Position numbers and translations under genes: made by a program. Below are positions 16,001-25,015 of a stretch of 64,000 nt of DNA, piece by piece. Below the pieces are notes generated by a model. It was not told the origin of the DNA, did no database searches, and was given only the letters and a program-made list of their open reading frames with translations. Source of the DNA: Planctomycetota bacterium (GTDB lineage Bacteria; Planctomycetota; JAJSAM01; JAJVHW01). Numbering within the stretch: the first letter of the stretch is position 1; every line of letters starts with the position of its first letter. The stretch is from the NCBI GenBank assembly GCA_021776825.1, contig JAJFFG010000034.1, positions 1 to 64,000 on the forward strand, given 5' to 3'.

Positions 16001-16362
16001 CTAGCCGGACGTCTCCCGCGTCGAACGCCAGTGCTTCAGGTCGGCGACGATGACGAAGCTGATGATCACGAGCAGGAACCAAGACGAGACGATCATCCAG
16101 CGCGGTGGGTACGTCTCCAGCTTCAGCTCGAAGATCCGCCAGGCCTGGCAGATGTAACTCGCCACCTCGGGAGTGGCCCGAGCGGCATCCACGTCGAGAC
16201 CACCAGCACCGCCATGAAGCTGCCGGCAAAGATGCAGCAGCGCGCCTCCTTCAGTCCGAAGACCAGGAACTCGAGGCAGCCCTCGCGGAGCGCCGACGCC
16301 GTGCGCGGAGCCAGCGACGGCGGCTCGGGCGGCTCAGTTGGCGTAGGGGCGCTGCTCTGCAT
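16001..16362 (-). pseudogene. Remnant of a DUF817-family membrane protein
   Basis: Two overlapping minus-strand frames carry opposite ends of one protein. The frame from 16362 begins with CLEFLVFGLKEARCCIFAG, the N-terminal signature of DUF817, and fades after TWMPLGPLPRW. A second frame reads EVASYICQAWRIFELKLETYPPRW and a final hydrophobic helix with VADLKHW, the C-terminal signature of the same family. Intact members are about 260-280 residues; roughly the middle 200 residues are missing and the join is out of frame. The gene has therefore suffered an internal deletion and frameshift. The pieces could be expressed as short membrane peptides but not as the normal protein. Confidence 0.65.
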
Positions 16363-16569
16363 GGGAGCTCCGGTGACGACGTGGTCACGACGACGCTGGA
16401 GACTACGTCAGCCATGCGAGGGAGTGGCGACGCTCCAACCCAGCCCGACTCCGCAACGTGCCGCACGCGCTTCCGGTCGAGCGAGTCGCGCCAGCTCAGA
16501 GTGTTCTGCCGTTGAGGGGTGCAGGGGGGCTGAGAGCCACACGCGCGCCGTGAGCGGCACAATGATCGC

Positions 16570-17925
16570 ATGCCCGCGCAGTCCCCGATCGCCCAGTCCT
16601 CGATCGAGCTGTCGTCAACCGGACAGTCGTCAACCGCGCAGACGTCGATCACACCGGGTCGCCGCGGCGTGCTGCGCCGTGTGCTGAACGGCGGGCTCGC
16701 GCTCGGTCTCCTGAGCGTTGCGGCCATGCTCTGGGTGGGTGCGTTCGGCGGGATGGAGTCGTCGGACGCCGACGAGCGGAGGCTGATCCTGCGGCAGCTC
16801 GCGTTCGTGCGCGGCGACGTGGACGAGGCCGACGGCGCGCGGCGGATGCAGCAGCTGTTCCCCGAGGGCGCGTGCTTCCTCTACACGCTGTACGGCCTGA
16901 CGTGGGCGAACCTCGCTCGACGCGCCGATGCCGATGAGCCGCTCCGCGCGCGAGCGCGAGCGGAGATTGACTGGGCGCTCGACGGCCAGGAGACGCCGGC
17001 GTCGCTGCGACCCTTCCTCCACGATACGCAAGTACCGGGCGGCGTCTTCTGGGCGGGCCAACGCAACCTGCTACTGGCCGAACTGATGTCCCTCACCGCA
17101 CGGGGTGACCGCTCCGCACCGCGTGAGGCCGAGTTCCACCGCCAGTCGCGCGAACTCTCCGCGGCGTTCGCCGAGGCCGGCGGCCCGCTGGAGGCGTACC
17201 CGGGTCTGTGCTGGCCGTGTGACAGCGTCGCAGCGGTCGTCTCGCTCCGTCTTCACGACCGGCTGTACGGCGAGGGCCGCGGCCAGGCGTTCGACACGTT
17301 CCTCGACTGGGCGGCAGCGAACTCCGATCCGGAGACCGGGATGCTCCCGGGGCGTGTCGAGTTCGGATCATGGGAGCAGGCGGAGCCGGCGCGCGGCTGC
17401 GCGAACTCGTGGAACCTCGCGCTCTACGCCCGCGTGGATCCGGAGCTCGCACGAGAGCGCTACGTCCTCTACCGGGAGCACTTCGGCGTGACGCGCCTGG
17501 GACTGCGCGGCTTTCGCGAGTGGCCGCGACACGACGAGCGGGATGCTGACGTCGACTCCGGGCCGATCCTGTGGGACATGGGCGTGACCGCCACCGGGCT
17601 CGGGCTGGCGACCGCGCGCGCGGTCGGTGATCTCAGGACGGCCGACGACGTCGAGGCGTTCGCCAGGATGGTCGGTCTGCGAATCGACAGCGAGGAGGAG
17701 ACCCGGTATCTCCTCGGTCAGCTCCCGATCGGGGACGCCTTTCTCGCCTACGCGCGCAGCGTCCCGCTCCCCGACGGCGTCGCGCTAGACACCCCGTCAG
17801 CGTGGGTGCGCTTCCGTCACCGGTGGCCGTTCCATCTCCTCCTGGCGGCGTACGTCGCGGTGATCGTCCTCGCGTTCCGCTTCGATCGGCGCCGCTCGCG
17901 GGCGCGTGATGCGGAGACGGCCTGA
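16570..17925 (+). CDS. Membrane-anchored alpha/alpha-toroid protein (linalool dehydratase-isomerase-like)
   Basis: The 451-residue product has one N-terminal helix (GLALGLLSVAAMLWVGAF), a large alpha-helical domain and a C-terminal helix (FHLLLAAYVAVIVLAFRF). Motifs YPGLCWPCDSVAAVVSLRLHD, DPETGMLPG, ARGCANSWNLALYARVDPE, GLRGFREWPR, DVDSGPILWDMGVTATGLG and LPIGDAFLAYARS match what I recall of the family around linalool dehydratase-isomerase. The bulk of the protein would face outside. Whether it has lyase activity cannot be read from the sequence; the LDI cysteine context is at least present in WPCDS. Confidence 0.7.
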   Translation: MPAQSPIAQSSIELSSTGQSSTAQTSITPGRRGVLRRVLNGGLALGLLSVAAMLWVGAFGGMESSDADERRLILRQLAFVRGDVDEADGARRMQQLFPEGACFLYTLYGLTWANLARRADADEPLRARARAEIDWALDGQETPASLRPFLHDTQVPGGVFWAGQRNLLLAELMSLTARGDRSAPREAEFHRQSRELSAAFAEAGGPLEAYPGLCWPCDSVAAVVSLRLHDRLYGEGRGQAFDTFLDWAAANSDPETGMLPGRVEFGSWEQAEPARGCANSWNLALYARVDPELARERYVLYREHFGVTRLGLRGFREWPRHDERDADVDSGPILWDMGVTATGLGLATARAVGDLRTADDVEAFARMVGLRIDSEEETRYLLGQLPIGDAFLAYARSVPLPDGVALDTPSAWVRFRHRWPFHLLLAAYVAVIVLAFRFDRRRSRARDAETA

Positions 17926-18062
17926 GCAGGCCGGTCTCCCGGCCGCGGCCGCGGCAGCGTCCGCTGTCGCGCAGGCGCGCTCGGAGCACCCAGGCCCCGC
18001 CGACGGCGAGCGGAGCCTGATGGCGACGTGCGGCGCGGAGGCCCCTGCCTTGTGACCGGGCG

Positions 18063-18956
18063 CTACCGCGTCGTCGAGCCGGACTCGGGTGGTCTCATGA
18101 GCACCACTCGGAACCCTGCCTTGTACATCGCGTTGCCGGCGGGTGCCGATCCGGCCCCCCGAGGCGATACTGCGCGCGCTGAGTTGTTGGCGCTCCCTCC
18201 GCGAGATACGGCCATCTCCATGCTGGGCGCTGATCCTTCGTCCACGCTGTCGGCGACGGGCGCGTCAGGGAGGCACCACTCCCAGGCGTTGCCGAGCATG
18301 TCGTAGAGGCCCCAGGCATTGGGGGCCTTTGTCGCGGCGGCCTGGACGGCCTCGCCGTACCACGCGTCAGGGATCCTCAAGTCCTTCGGGATATCGGTCG
18401 GCGGTACCTGAGTGACTCCGGAGTTGCCGCGGTGCCAGACCATCGCGTCGAACAGGTCCGGGTCGTCGAGATCCAGCGTGTCGCTGGGGTTCCCGGCGCG
18501 ACAGGCGTACTCCCACTGGACTTCGGTCGGGAGAGTCGCCTCGTAGTCGGGCGCGACGAGTTCGTTGAGACGCTCGACGAATCGCAGCGTGTCGGCGTAC
18601 GACAGCCAGACGGGTCGGTGCGCACTGCCGCGCGTCGAGTCCGGCGCGGGCTCAGCCATGACGGCCGTCCACTGAGCCCGCGTGACCTCGTGGACGCCGA
18701 CGAGAAAGGGAACGAAGATCTCCAACTCGTAACCCTGGCCCAATCCGCCCAGAAACTCGGGCACGTCCAGGCGACCGGGCGCGATCTCGACGAAGACCAT
18801 CGGTACCCCGTCGCCGAGATCGATGGTGACGTCGCCGTGGACCGCTGGGGCGCGATCCCACGACGCTCGAAGCACCACGACGGCTGCCGCTGCGAGGAGC
18901 CCCAGCGCTGTGATCGCGATCGCGAGAGCCGCGACTCGCCGCCCCGTTCTCGTCAT
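18063..18956 (-). CDS. FGE-sulfatase (SUMF1) domain protein, membrane anchored
   Basis: ATG 18956 has GGAG upstream and is followed by an N-terminal helix (ALAIAITALGLLAAAAVVVL). The rest is a formylglycine-generating-enzyme-like domain: FLVGVHEVTRAQW, LPTEVQWEYACRAG, NAWGLYDMLGNAWEW, SRGGSANNSARA and GFRVVLM. True FGEs oxidise a cysteine of sulfatases; many planctomycete members of this fold are non-catalytic or have other roles. No sulfatase lies nearby. It is divergent from the CAP-domain gene. Confidence 0.88.
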   Translation of the reverse strand: MTRTGRRVAALAIAITALGLLAAAAVVVLRASWDRAPAVHGDVTIDLGDGVPMVFVEIAPGRLDVPEFLGGLGQGYELEIFVPFLVGVHEVTRAQWTAVMAEPAPDSTRGSAHRPVWLSYADTLRFVERLNELVAPDYEATLPTEVQWEYACRAGNPSDTLDLDDPDLFDAMVWHRGNSGVTQVPPTDIPKDLRIPDAWYGEAVQAAATKAPNAWGLYDMLGNAWEWCLPDAPVADSVDEGSAPSMEMAVSRGGSANNSARAVSPRGAGSAPAGNAMYKAGFRVVLMRPPESGSTTR

Positions 18957-19334
18957 GACGTCACTCCTTGCCGTGCGCACCCGGTCGCCGCGAGTCCGTG
19001 AGCGCGGACACACGGTACCAGTCCCGAGTCGGCGGCGGAGTCGCCGCAGTGCATCTCCGCGTCGCCGTCTCGCCGCGCTCGTGCAGCGGGAGTCCCGCCC
19101 CTCTTCGACCAGGTGCGCGACGTACGCGAGTCCATCCTCGAGCGCCGACTCGACGGTTCCCGGTAGCCCCGCGGCCCAGTCGGGCTCTGTCTCTCCGCGC
19201 GCGCGAGCGAGGTGTACCGGGACCGCAGAGCCGACGAGGCCCGCGCTCCGCGCCGCGGTCGCCGTGGGTTGACGGTCTACGCGTCGCGGCTACCGTCGAA
19301 GTCGGTCGGGGGACCGCGGTTGCGGGAGAGCCGG
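18957..19334. other. 378-bp intergenic region with a possible gene remnant
   Basis: This gap separates two divergent genes. On the minus strand between about 19270 and 19100 a frame without a start codon reads like protein (VPVHLARARGETEPDWAAGL then VESALEDGLAYVAHLVEEG), which may be the remains of a deleted gene. Nothing else is recognisable apart from the two promoters it must contain. Confidence 0.3.
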
Positions 19335-21671
19335 ATGATCGAGCGTCGAGCGCAGGTGTGGGCATACGTCGGGGTCGTGGTGCTGCTTCTCACGGTCCGA
19401 CCCGCGACGCACGCGGCCGAGGAACCGGGGACGGAGTGGCTCGACACGGGCTTCGGCATGGCCACCGAGTGCTACGAGGGCTACGGCGATCCGAGCCCCG
19501 AGGAGCAGGAGCTCCTCGAGCACATGAACCGCGCGCGTCGCGACCCGATCGGTGAGGGCGACCGACTCGCGACCTTCTACCTCGACCCGGCGCTGCACGC
19601 GTCGTACCTCGTCTCTCGTGCCTTCCGCCAGAGCGCAGGGATCGACGAGCTCACGCCGCTCGAGTCGCGCGCCGCGTTCGCTGCGCTCGAGCCCGCGCCG
19701 CCGCTGGTGTTCCAGACGGCGTTGAACGACGCCGCAAGAGCGCACTCGCAGTTGATGTCGGACCTCGACCAGCAGACGTTCCAGGCCGATGGTGAGCCGA
19801 CTCAGCAGGCGCGTGTCGAGGCCGCGGGGTACCCGGAGGGCGCCGTGCTCACCGAGTTCATCTACGGCTACGGCCGCCAGCCGCTGAACGTGCACGGACT
19901 GTTCGCATTGGACTTCGGGCAGCCGGTGGACACGACGTCCGGTGTGCCGACCACTCCACATCGCGACGTCCTCATGGACCCGGCGTACCTGGACGTCGGG
20001 ATCGGCATCGTGAACCGGCAGCCGACCGTCGGCGCTCCAGCGCGCGTCACGCTGGGGCCGAAGGTCGTGACCATCGACTTCGCGCAGCCCGTGGGCGCGG
20101 CGCGCTACGTGACCGGCGTCTGCTTCGAGGACCTCGATGGCGACGGCGCCTACGCCCGGGACGAGGGCTTGGCCGGCATTCGCGTCGAGACCGATGCCAC
20201 GACCGCGTACGCGATCACGACCGCAGGCGGCGGCTACGCGATCCCCGTTGCACCTGAACTCGGCACCGTTCGCGTGCGCGCGATCGCTCCGCTCGGCGAC
20301 GCTCGTGAGCGCTTCGGCGTGCGTGAGGCGAGCGTGGTCGTCGGTGCCGACAACGTGAAGGCGGACTTCGTCGTGCAGCCGTTGCCGCCCACGATCCACG
20401 ACGTCACTCGCGAGGGCCTCGCGCTTCTCGACGCTGCGACCACCACGATCGACCTGCCGCTCGCGATCGCGCCGTCTGCGATCGATCGAGCGCTCGACGT
20501 CGAGGTCGCGGTGCAGATCACCCACGCGGAGCGCTCCGACATCTCGTTGGTGCTCGAGTCGCCCGACGGCCGCCGCGCCACGCTCGTGGACGATGTGACC
20601 GCTGGCGCGGACCTCGTCGGCACGTTCCCGCGCGACCTGATGTCGTCCACCGATCTGCGGGCGTTCACCGGCGCGCCGGTCAGTGGTACGTGGCGCCTGC
20701 ACGTGACGGACGCGGCGGCCGGTGCGACGGGGTTGCTCGAACGCGTCTCCCTGCGAGTGCGCTCGGAGGACGGCACTCCCACGCCGACTCCGCCGGCCGG
20801 GCTCCGCGTCGGACGCGTCGCGCTGAAGTTCGCGCGTCGTCGCGGGCGCGATCGCATTCTCGTGCACGGTGAGTTCGATGCCGACGCTCGGCTGCTCGAC
20901 CCCGCGTTGGGTGCCGAGCTGCGAATCCGTCCCGTGGGCGCCGACTCCGATCTCGTGCGCATCGTTCTCGACGGCGATCGCGCGGCGAACGCACGGCTGC
21001 GCGTCAAGTCGAAGGTGCGTTGGAACCGGCGTGGAACCTCGCGGACGACGTTCTCGGCCACCATCAAACGGCTCACGATCCGCGACATCCCAGAGGCAGT
21101 CGTCGTCGAACTACACGCTGGCGGGGCCGTCGTCTCCGACACGATTGCGCTGGGGCCGACCGGGATTTCGCGCGGTCCGTTCGCCGGCCCGCTGCGCGGC
21201 GATCCGGATCTGAACATCGGCATCGAGCGCGTGACGACGGCGCGCGGCATGCTGCGCATACGGGCTGCGGTTTCGCTTCCCCCTGACCTGGCCGTCGCGT
21301 TTGCGGGCAACTCCAGCGTGTTCGCCGACGGGCGATTCTACATCGACGTCGGCGGCGCGTCGCTCGCGGGTCCGATCGATCCGGCGCCGTTCGGTCGGAG
21401 GTTCTGGGTGCCTGTCCCGCTCTCCACGTACGCCGTCTCGCCGGCCCACGCCGCGCTCTTCGAACAGGCGCCGTTCGCCACACTCGTGCATCCGTACGAG
21501 GAGTTCCGACAGGTCACGTTCGACCTCCGCCGCGGCGTGCTCGACATCCGGGTCCCCGCGAGCGATGTCATCCTCGACGACGGCACGCTACCGATCCGGC
21601 TGCGAATCGGCTCGCGCGTCACGACGACGCGAGTGCGCCTCCGCCAGCAGGTCCGCCGCATCCTCTACTGA
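19335..21671 (+). CDS. Secreted CAP-domain and P-domain multidomain protein
   Basis: ATG 19335 follows GGGAGAG and gives 778 residues with a signal peptide (VVVLLLTVRPATHA). An N-terminal CAP/SCP-like domain is suggested by EEQELLEHMNRARRDP and LNDAARAHSQLMSD. A segment at about residues 255-345 (GVCFEDLDGDGAYARDEGLA, GIRVETD) looks like an SdrD-B/carboxypeptidase-regulatory fold with a Ca-binding DLDGDG loop. Residues about 370-470 match a proprotein-convertase P domain (HAERSDISLVLESPDGRRAT, SGTWRLHVTDAA). The C-terminal part is built of beta-domains of the kind also found at 26068 and 31573. It is exported; the role is unknown. Confidence 0.85.
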   Translation: MIERRAQVWAYVGVVVLLLTVRPATHAAEEPGTEWLDTGFGMATECYEGYGDPSPEEQELLEHMNRARRDPIGEGDRLATFYLDPALHASYLVSRAFRQSAGIDELTPLESRAAFAALEPAPPLVFQTALNDAARAHSQLMSDLDQQTFQADGEPTQQARVEAAGYPEGAVLTEFIYGYGRQPLNVHGLFALDFGQPVDTTSGVPTTPHRDVLMDPAYLDVGIGIVNRQPTVGAPARVTLGPKVVTIDFAQPVGAARYVTGVCFEDLDGDGAYARDEGLAGIRVETDATTAYAITTAGGGYAIPVAPELGTVRVRAIAPLGDARERFGVREASVVVGADNVKADFVVQPLPPTIHDVTREGLALLDAATTTIDLPLAIAPSAIDRALDVEVAVQITHAERSDISLVLESPDGRRATLVDDVTAGADLVGTFPRDLMSSTDLRAFTGAPVSGTWRLHVTDAAAGATGLLERVSLRVRSEDGTPTPTPPAGLRVGRVALKFARRRGRDRILVHGEFDADARLLDPALGAELRIRPVGADSDLVRIVLDGDRAANARLRVKSKVRWNRRGTSRTTFSATIKRLTIRDIPEAVVVELHAGGAVVSDTIALGPTGISRGPFAGPLRGDPDLNIGIERVTTARGMLRIRAAVSLPPDLAVAFAGNSSVFADGRFYIDVGGASLAGPIDPAPFGRRFWVPVPLSTYAVSPAHAALFEQAPFATLVHPYEEFRQVTFDLRRGVLDIRVPASDVILDDGTLPIRLRIGSRVTTTRVRLRQQVRRILY

Positions 21672-21754
21672 GACGCACCGAGACAGCTGAACGCTCGGGG
21701 TACCCGTGTCACCGTCCCGGGCTCCGCCGCATTGCGAACGGAGCCGTTCGCGCT

Positions 21755-21943
21755 CATACCGTCCCCGCTCATACCGTCCCAGGGTCAATGCGCCGGCTGT
21801 ACCACTCCCGGGTGTCCGGGTCGCTGGCGCCGCGACTGGCAGGCCGCCAATCGATGCGCTCGAGCTCTCGCGACCCGAGCGCAGCACGGACTCCGAGTGT
21901 GCGTCACGAGCGCTGCCCGGCGAACTGACCCTGGGACGGTATG
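21755..21943. mobile_element. MITE-1 copy B with duplicated left end
   Basis: The core runs 21770-21943 from CATACCGTCCCAGGGTCAA to CTGACCCTGGGACGGTATG. The leftmost 15 bp (CGCTCATACCGTCCC) are present twice in tandem, so the element is preceded by a second partial end at 21755. It occupies half of the 380 bp between the CAP-domain gene and the sigma-factor gene and ends 108 bp before the latter. Confidence 0.85.
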
Positions 21944-22051
21944 GCAAGGTCGGTGCGAGAGGTACTCGCCACGCGACGTTGAGCGTTTCTTGCCCGTTCT
22001 CGCGTTTGGCGGCGTCTGTCGGTGAACTGACGGAACGACGGAGCAGCCGAG

Positions 22052-24667
22052 ATGAGCAACGACCCACTGATCCGGTACCTGGAGAAGCCGACGAAGCGGA
22101 TGTTCTCTGCGCTGGTGCGCGAGACACGCGGAACGGTGCTGGGTGCGGCGTACCGAGTACTCGGCGATCGCGCGTGGGCCGAGGACGTGACGCAGGAGGT
22201 GTTCGTCAAGCTCCTCGTCGCGCGCTGGAAGCCGGAGGACATCCGCTCGGGTCCGGGCCTTCTGGCGCAGCAGGCGATCCATCTGGCGCGCACTCAGTTG
22301 CGCAGTGCCGGACGCCGTGCCTCCCGGGAGCGCGTGGCGGCCGAGCGGCGCAGCGAAGCCGTCCAAGCCTCGTCGCAGGAGGTCGCCGACGTCGTGCGGA
22401 ATGCCGTGAGCGAACTGCCCGAGCCTCTCCGTGACTGCGTGGAGTTGCGGTACTTCGGCGGGTTGCGTCTCGGCGATGTCGCAGCAGAACTCGGCTGGCC
22501 GCTTCGGACGGTGAAGCACCGCCTGAAGCAGGCGAAGGACAGACTCCAGCCCGCGCTCCAGGGCTCGCTTCTGTCGAGCTGCTTGCCCTATCTCGGCGGC
22601 GACGGCGACGAGCATCCGCACACCGTTGAACCGTCCTCTGAACTGGACGCGGCGCTCGAGCGGCTGGGCACGGACGGACCCGCGCACTCGCAGATCGCCA
22701 CTGGTGGGCGCGCGGCGGGCGGTCGCCGAGCCGGCGTGCGGTGGCTCGCAGCGGCAGCCGTCATCGTCGGAGTCGCCATCCTGTCGATCTGGGCCGTGAG
22801 TGAGTTCGATCCGGAGCCGAGCGCCCGGTCGACCGCAGCGGACACGGCAGCGGGGGACACCGACCCGCCCACCGACCCGTCCACCGGGCCCTCGCGCACG
22901 TCGCGCTCGCGCCGTCCGCTTCCCGCGGATGACGCGAGCGCCGCGGACGCACCCGAGCCCGGAGCTCCGTCCACGGCAGCCGCCGAGACCGACGACGAGG
23001 CGCCTCCGACATGCACCGTAGTGATCCGGGTTCTCGGCCCCGGTGGTGACCCCGTCGAGGGTGCACGCGCCCGCGTCGAGTTCGAGCGGGAGACGATGCT
23101 CGCGATGGCGAAGGGAGGCGGGTTGCGCGAGTACGACGCGCTGCGCGCAGAGCAGACGGTCGATCGCACCGGCCAGGTCACGATCGAGGGCGTCCCGGTC
23201 TTCGGCAGCCGGGAGTTGCTCGAGGGGCACGCGTGGGCGTCCGGCTACGGCTCCACTCGCGGCGAGGTGTTCGAGTTGATTGCCGGCGAGACGTGTGAGC
23301 TTGAGCTGTGGCTGAGCCCGTCGGGGAGCATCCCGGTCACCGTGCTGGACTCCGACACAGGAGAGCCCGTAGCGAACGCACTGGTCCGGTCGACGACCGA
23401 AGCGACGCGCCGCCAGATCGACGCGGCGACGCTCGACACGCTGACGGCTCCGTGGCAGGGCCGAACGGACCACGACGGTCTGCTCACGCTGAGCGATGTC
23501 GGCGCTGGGCCGCACACGATCCGCGTGCACGCCGCCGGCTACCGGCCCGCGCGCATCGAGCCGGTCAGGGCAGGCGAGGCGCTCCGCGTGCAGCTCGATC
23601 CGGTGCGCGGTGAGGGTGTCGTGATCGCGCGTGTGCGCGGTCCCGCCGGGGATCCCGTCGCGGGCATGAAAGTACAACTGTCCACCGGTCAGAGTGGCGC
23701 CGCCCGAACGGCGGAGACCAACGCCCTGGGCGAGGCGCACTTCGACCGGGTTCCGGCGGGTGTGAGCGTGATGGCCTCACTCGACATGGTCGCGTGGACG
23801 ATGCGCGGCGTGTCCGAGGAGTGGGCGCAGGGCGAGAACCTGCAGTTCATCCAGCACACGGAGATCGGTGACGGCGAGACGGCCGAACTGCTGCTCGGCT
23901 TCGCCGGCGGGGACGGGCGGGTTGTCATCTGCGTTGTCGATCAGGACGAGGCCTCCGTCGAGGGTGCGAGCGTCAGTCTCTTCCGCATGGATCCGGTGCT
24001 GGTTCGCAACACAACGACGGACGCGCAGGGACGCGCCGTGTTCGAGAACGTGCCGACCGGTTCGTTCCGCTGGAGCGTCGACGCTGGAAGCGCGGACTGG
24101 AACGGTCGGCGCATCCTCGAGGTCTCTCCCGGAAGCCCGGTGGAGATGACCGTCGAGACCGGCCGCGGCCGCGTGGCGGGTCGCGTGCTCGGCCCAGGCG
24201 GAGCGCCGGTTGCCGACGCGGCGGTCGAACTGATCGCGGAGCAGGGTGTGGTCCGCGTGAAGAGCGAAGGAGACGGTCGGTACGTCGTCGAAGGGCTGCC
24301 CCCCGGGGCGTACCCGGTGCGCGCATCCACCGACGGCCGCGCACCCGCCTTCGCGTACATCGAGGTGCGTCGCGGCGCCGACCCGAGCGCGCTCGACTTG
24401 ACTCTCGGGAGCGGCAGGCCGGTCACGATCGTGTTCACCGGTGCGCTGCGCAGCCAGGCCTCGAACTTCGCAGTGACCGCCCGCAACGCCGACGGTCGCG
24501 CGATCACCCTCGGCGGCATCGCCGAAGCCGGGACCATCCGCGCGCGCCAGCGGCTCAACCCAGGGCGCTACCGCGTGACCGCCGAGAACCCCGACGGCTG
24601 CGTCCTCGAGCGCGATGTCGTCGTCACTGCCGAGGAGTCCGTCCGCATCGTCTTCGACGAGAAGTGA
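22052..24667 (+). CDS. ECF sigma factor fused to a transmembrane helix and carboxypeptidase-regulatory-like repeats
   Basis: The 871-residue protein begins with an ECF sigma-70 core: region 2 at about 17-80 (RETRGTVLGAAYRVLGDRAW, AEDVTQEVFVKLL) and region 4 at about 119-170 (LPEPLRDCVELRYFGGLRLG, DVAAELGWPLRTVKHRLKQA). Then come a linker, one helix at residues 230-250 (WLAAAAVIVGVAILSIWAV), an Asp/Pro/Ser-rich segment to about 325, and about 545 residues of beta-sandwich repeats of the carboxypeptidase-regulatory type, each opening like VLGPGGDPVEGARARV, VLDSDTGEPVANALVRS, RGPAGDPVAGMKVQLS or VLGPGGAPVADAAVELI. The topology puts the sigma domain in the cytoplasm and the repeats outside. No anti-sigma gene is adjacent, so the extension may itself control the sigma domain. 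The start ATG has a GCCGAG upstream only. Confidence 0.92.
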   Translation: MSNDPLIRYLEKPTKRMFSALVRETRGTVLGAAYRVLGDRAWAEDVTQEVFVKLLVARWKPEDIRSGPGLLAQQAIHLARTQLRSAGRRASRERVAAERRSEAVQASSQEVADVVRNAVSELPEPLRDCVELRYFGGLRLGDVAAELGWPLRTVKHRLKQAKDRLQPALQGSLLSSCLPYLGGDGDEHPHTVEPSSELDAALERLGTDGPAHSQIATGGRAAGGRRAGVRWLAAAAVIVGVAILSIWAVSEFDPEPSARSTAADTAAGDTDPPTDPSTGPSRTSRSRRPLPADDASAADAPEPGAPSTAAAETDDEAPPTCTVVIRVLGPGGDPVEGARARVEFERETMLAMAKGGGLREYDALRAEQTVDRTGQVTIEGVPVFGSRELLEGHAWASGYGSTRGEVFELIAGETCELELWLSPSGSIPVTVLDSDTGEPVANALVRSTTEATRRQIDAATLDTLTAPWQGRTDHDGLLTLSDVGAGPHTIRVHAAGYRPARIEPVRAGEALRVQLDPVRGEGVVIARVRGPAGDPVAGMKVQLSTGQSGAARTAETNALGEAHFDRVPAGVSVMASLDMVAWTMRGVSEEWAQGENLQFIQHTEIGDGETAELLLGFAGGDGRVVICVVDQDEASVEGASVSLFRMDPVLVRNTTTDAQGRAVFENVPTGSFRWSVDAGSADWNGRRILEVSPGSPVEMTVETGRGRVAGRVLGPGGAPVADAAVELIAEQGVVRVKSEGDGRYVVEGLPPGAYPVRASTDGRAPAFAYIEVRRGADPSALDLTLGSGRPVTIVFTGALRSQASNFAVTARNADGRAITLGGIAEAGTIRARQRLNPGRYRVTAENPDGCVLERDVVVTAEESVRIVFDEK

Positions 24668-24839
24668 TCCGGCGCGCCGACCGCGTCCCGAGCCGTGGGA
24701 GTGGGGACGCCGCGATCTACGCGCACGAGAACCGCCGCTCCGTCCCGGCGGCATGCGCTTGCGAGCGGGTGAGATCCGCGCGCGAGCCGACTTAGTCGAC
24801 GGAGTTCTCGCCGTCGCCACTGCAGGCACCGACTACCGA

Positions 24840-24995
24840 TGTTCTCTCGATAGTTTTTTGCCACTAGTGGTCGTTGTGCAATCTCATTTCTCCCCGAGAT
24901 ATAGCGAGGTGAGTGAGTTCTGCGCGCGGCGATCGAACCGCCAGAACCGATACATCGATCGGAATCACTTACTCTATCGGGGTCCACCCCCACTG
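24840..24995 (+). promoter_or_regulatory. AT-rich upstream region with CCACTAGTGG palindrome
   Basis: The 348 bp between the sigma-fusion gene and the XRE gene contain no ORF of note. From about 24840 the base composition becomes unusually AT-rich, with a run of six T at 24854-24859, a perfect palindrome CCACTAGTGG at 24861-24870 and an imperfect inverted pair GTGAGTGA / TCACTTAC. The palindrome is a candidate operator, possibly for the XRE protein itself. Confidence 0.4.
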
Positions 24996-25015
24996 TTCCG
25001 GAGTCTCGACGCGAG

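Noticed and set aside
15197-16687. Open frame of 496 codons on the plus strand
   Set aside because: Crosses three genes in the wrong frame or strand (kinase tail, hypothetical protein, DUF817 remnant).
18995-19030. CACGGTACCAGTCCCGAGTC resembling a MITE-1 left end
   Set aside because: The similarity requires several gaps; not enough to call a copy.
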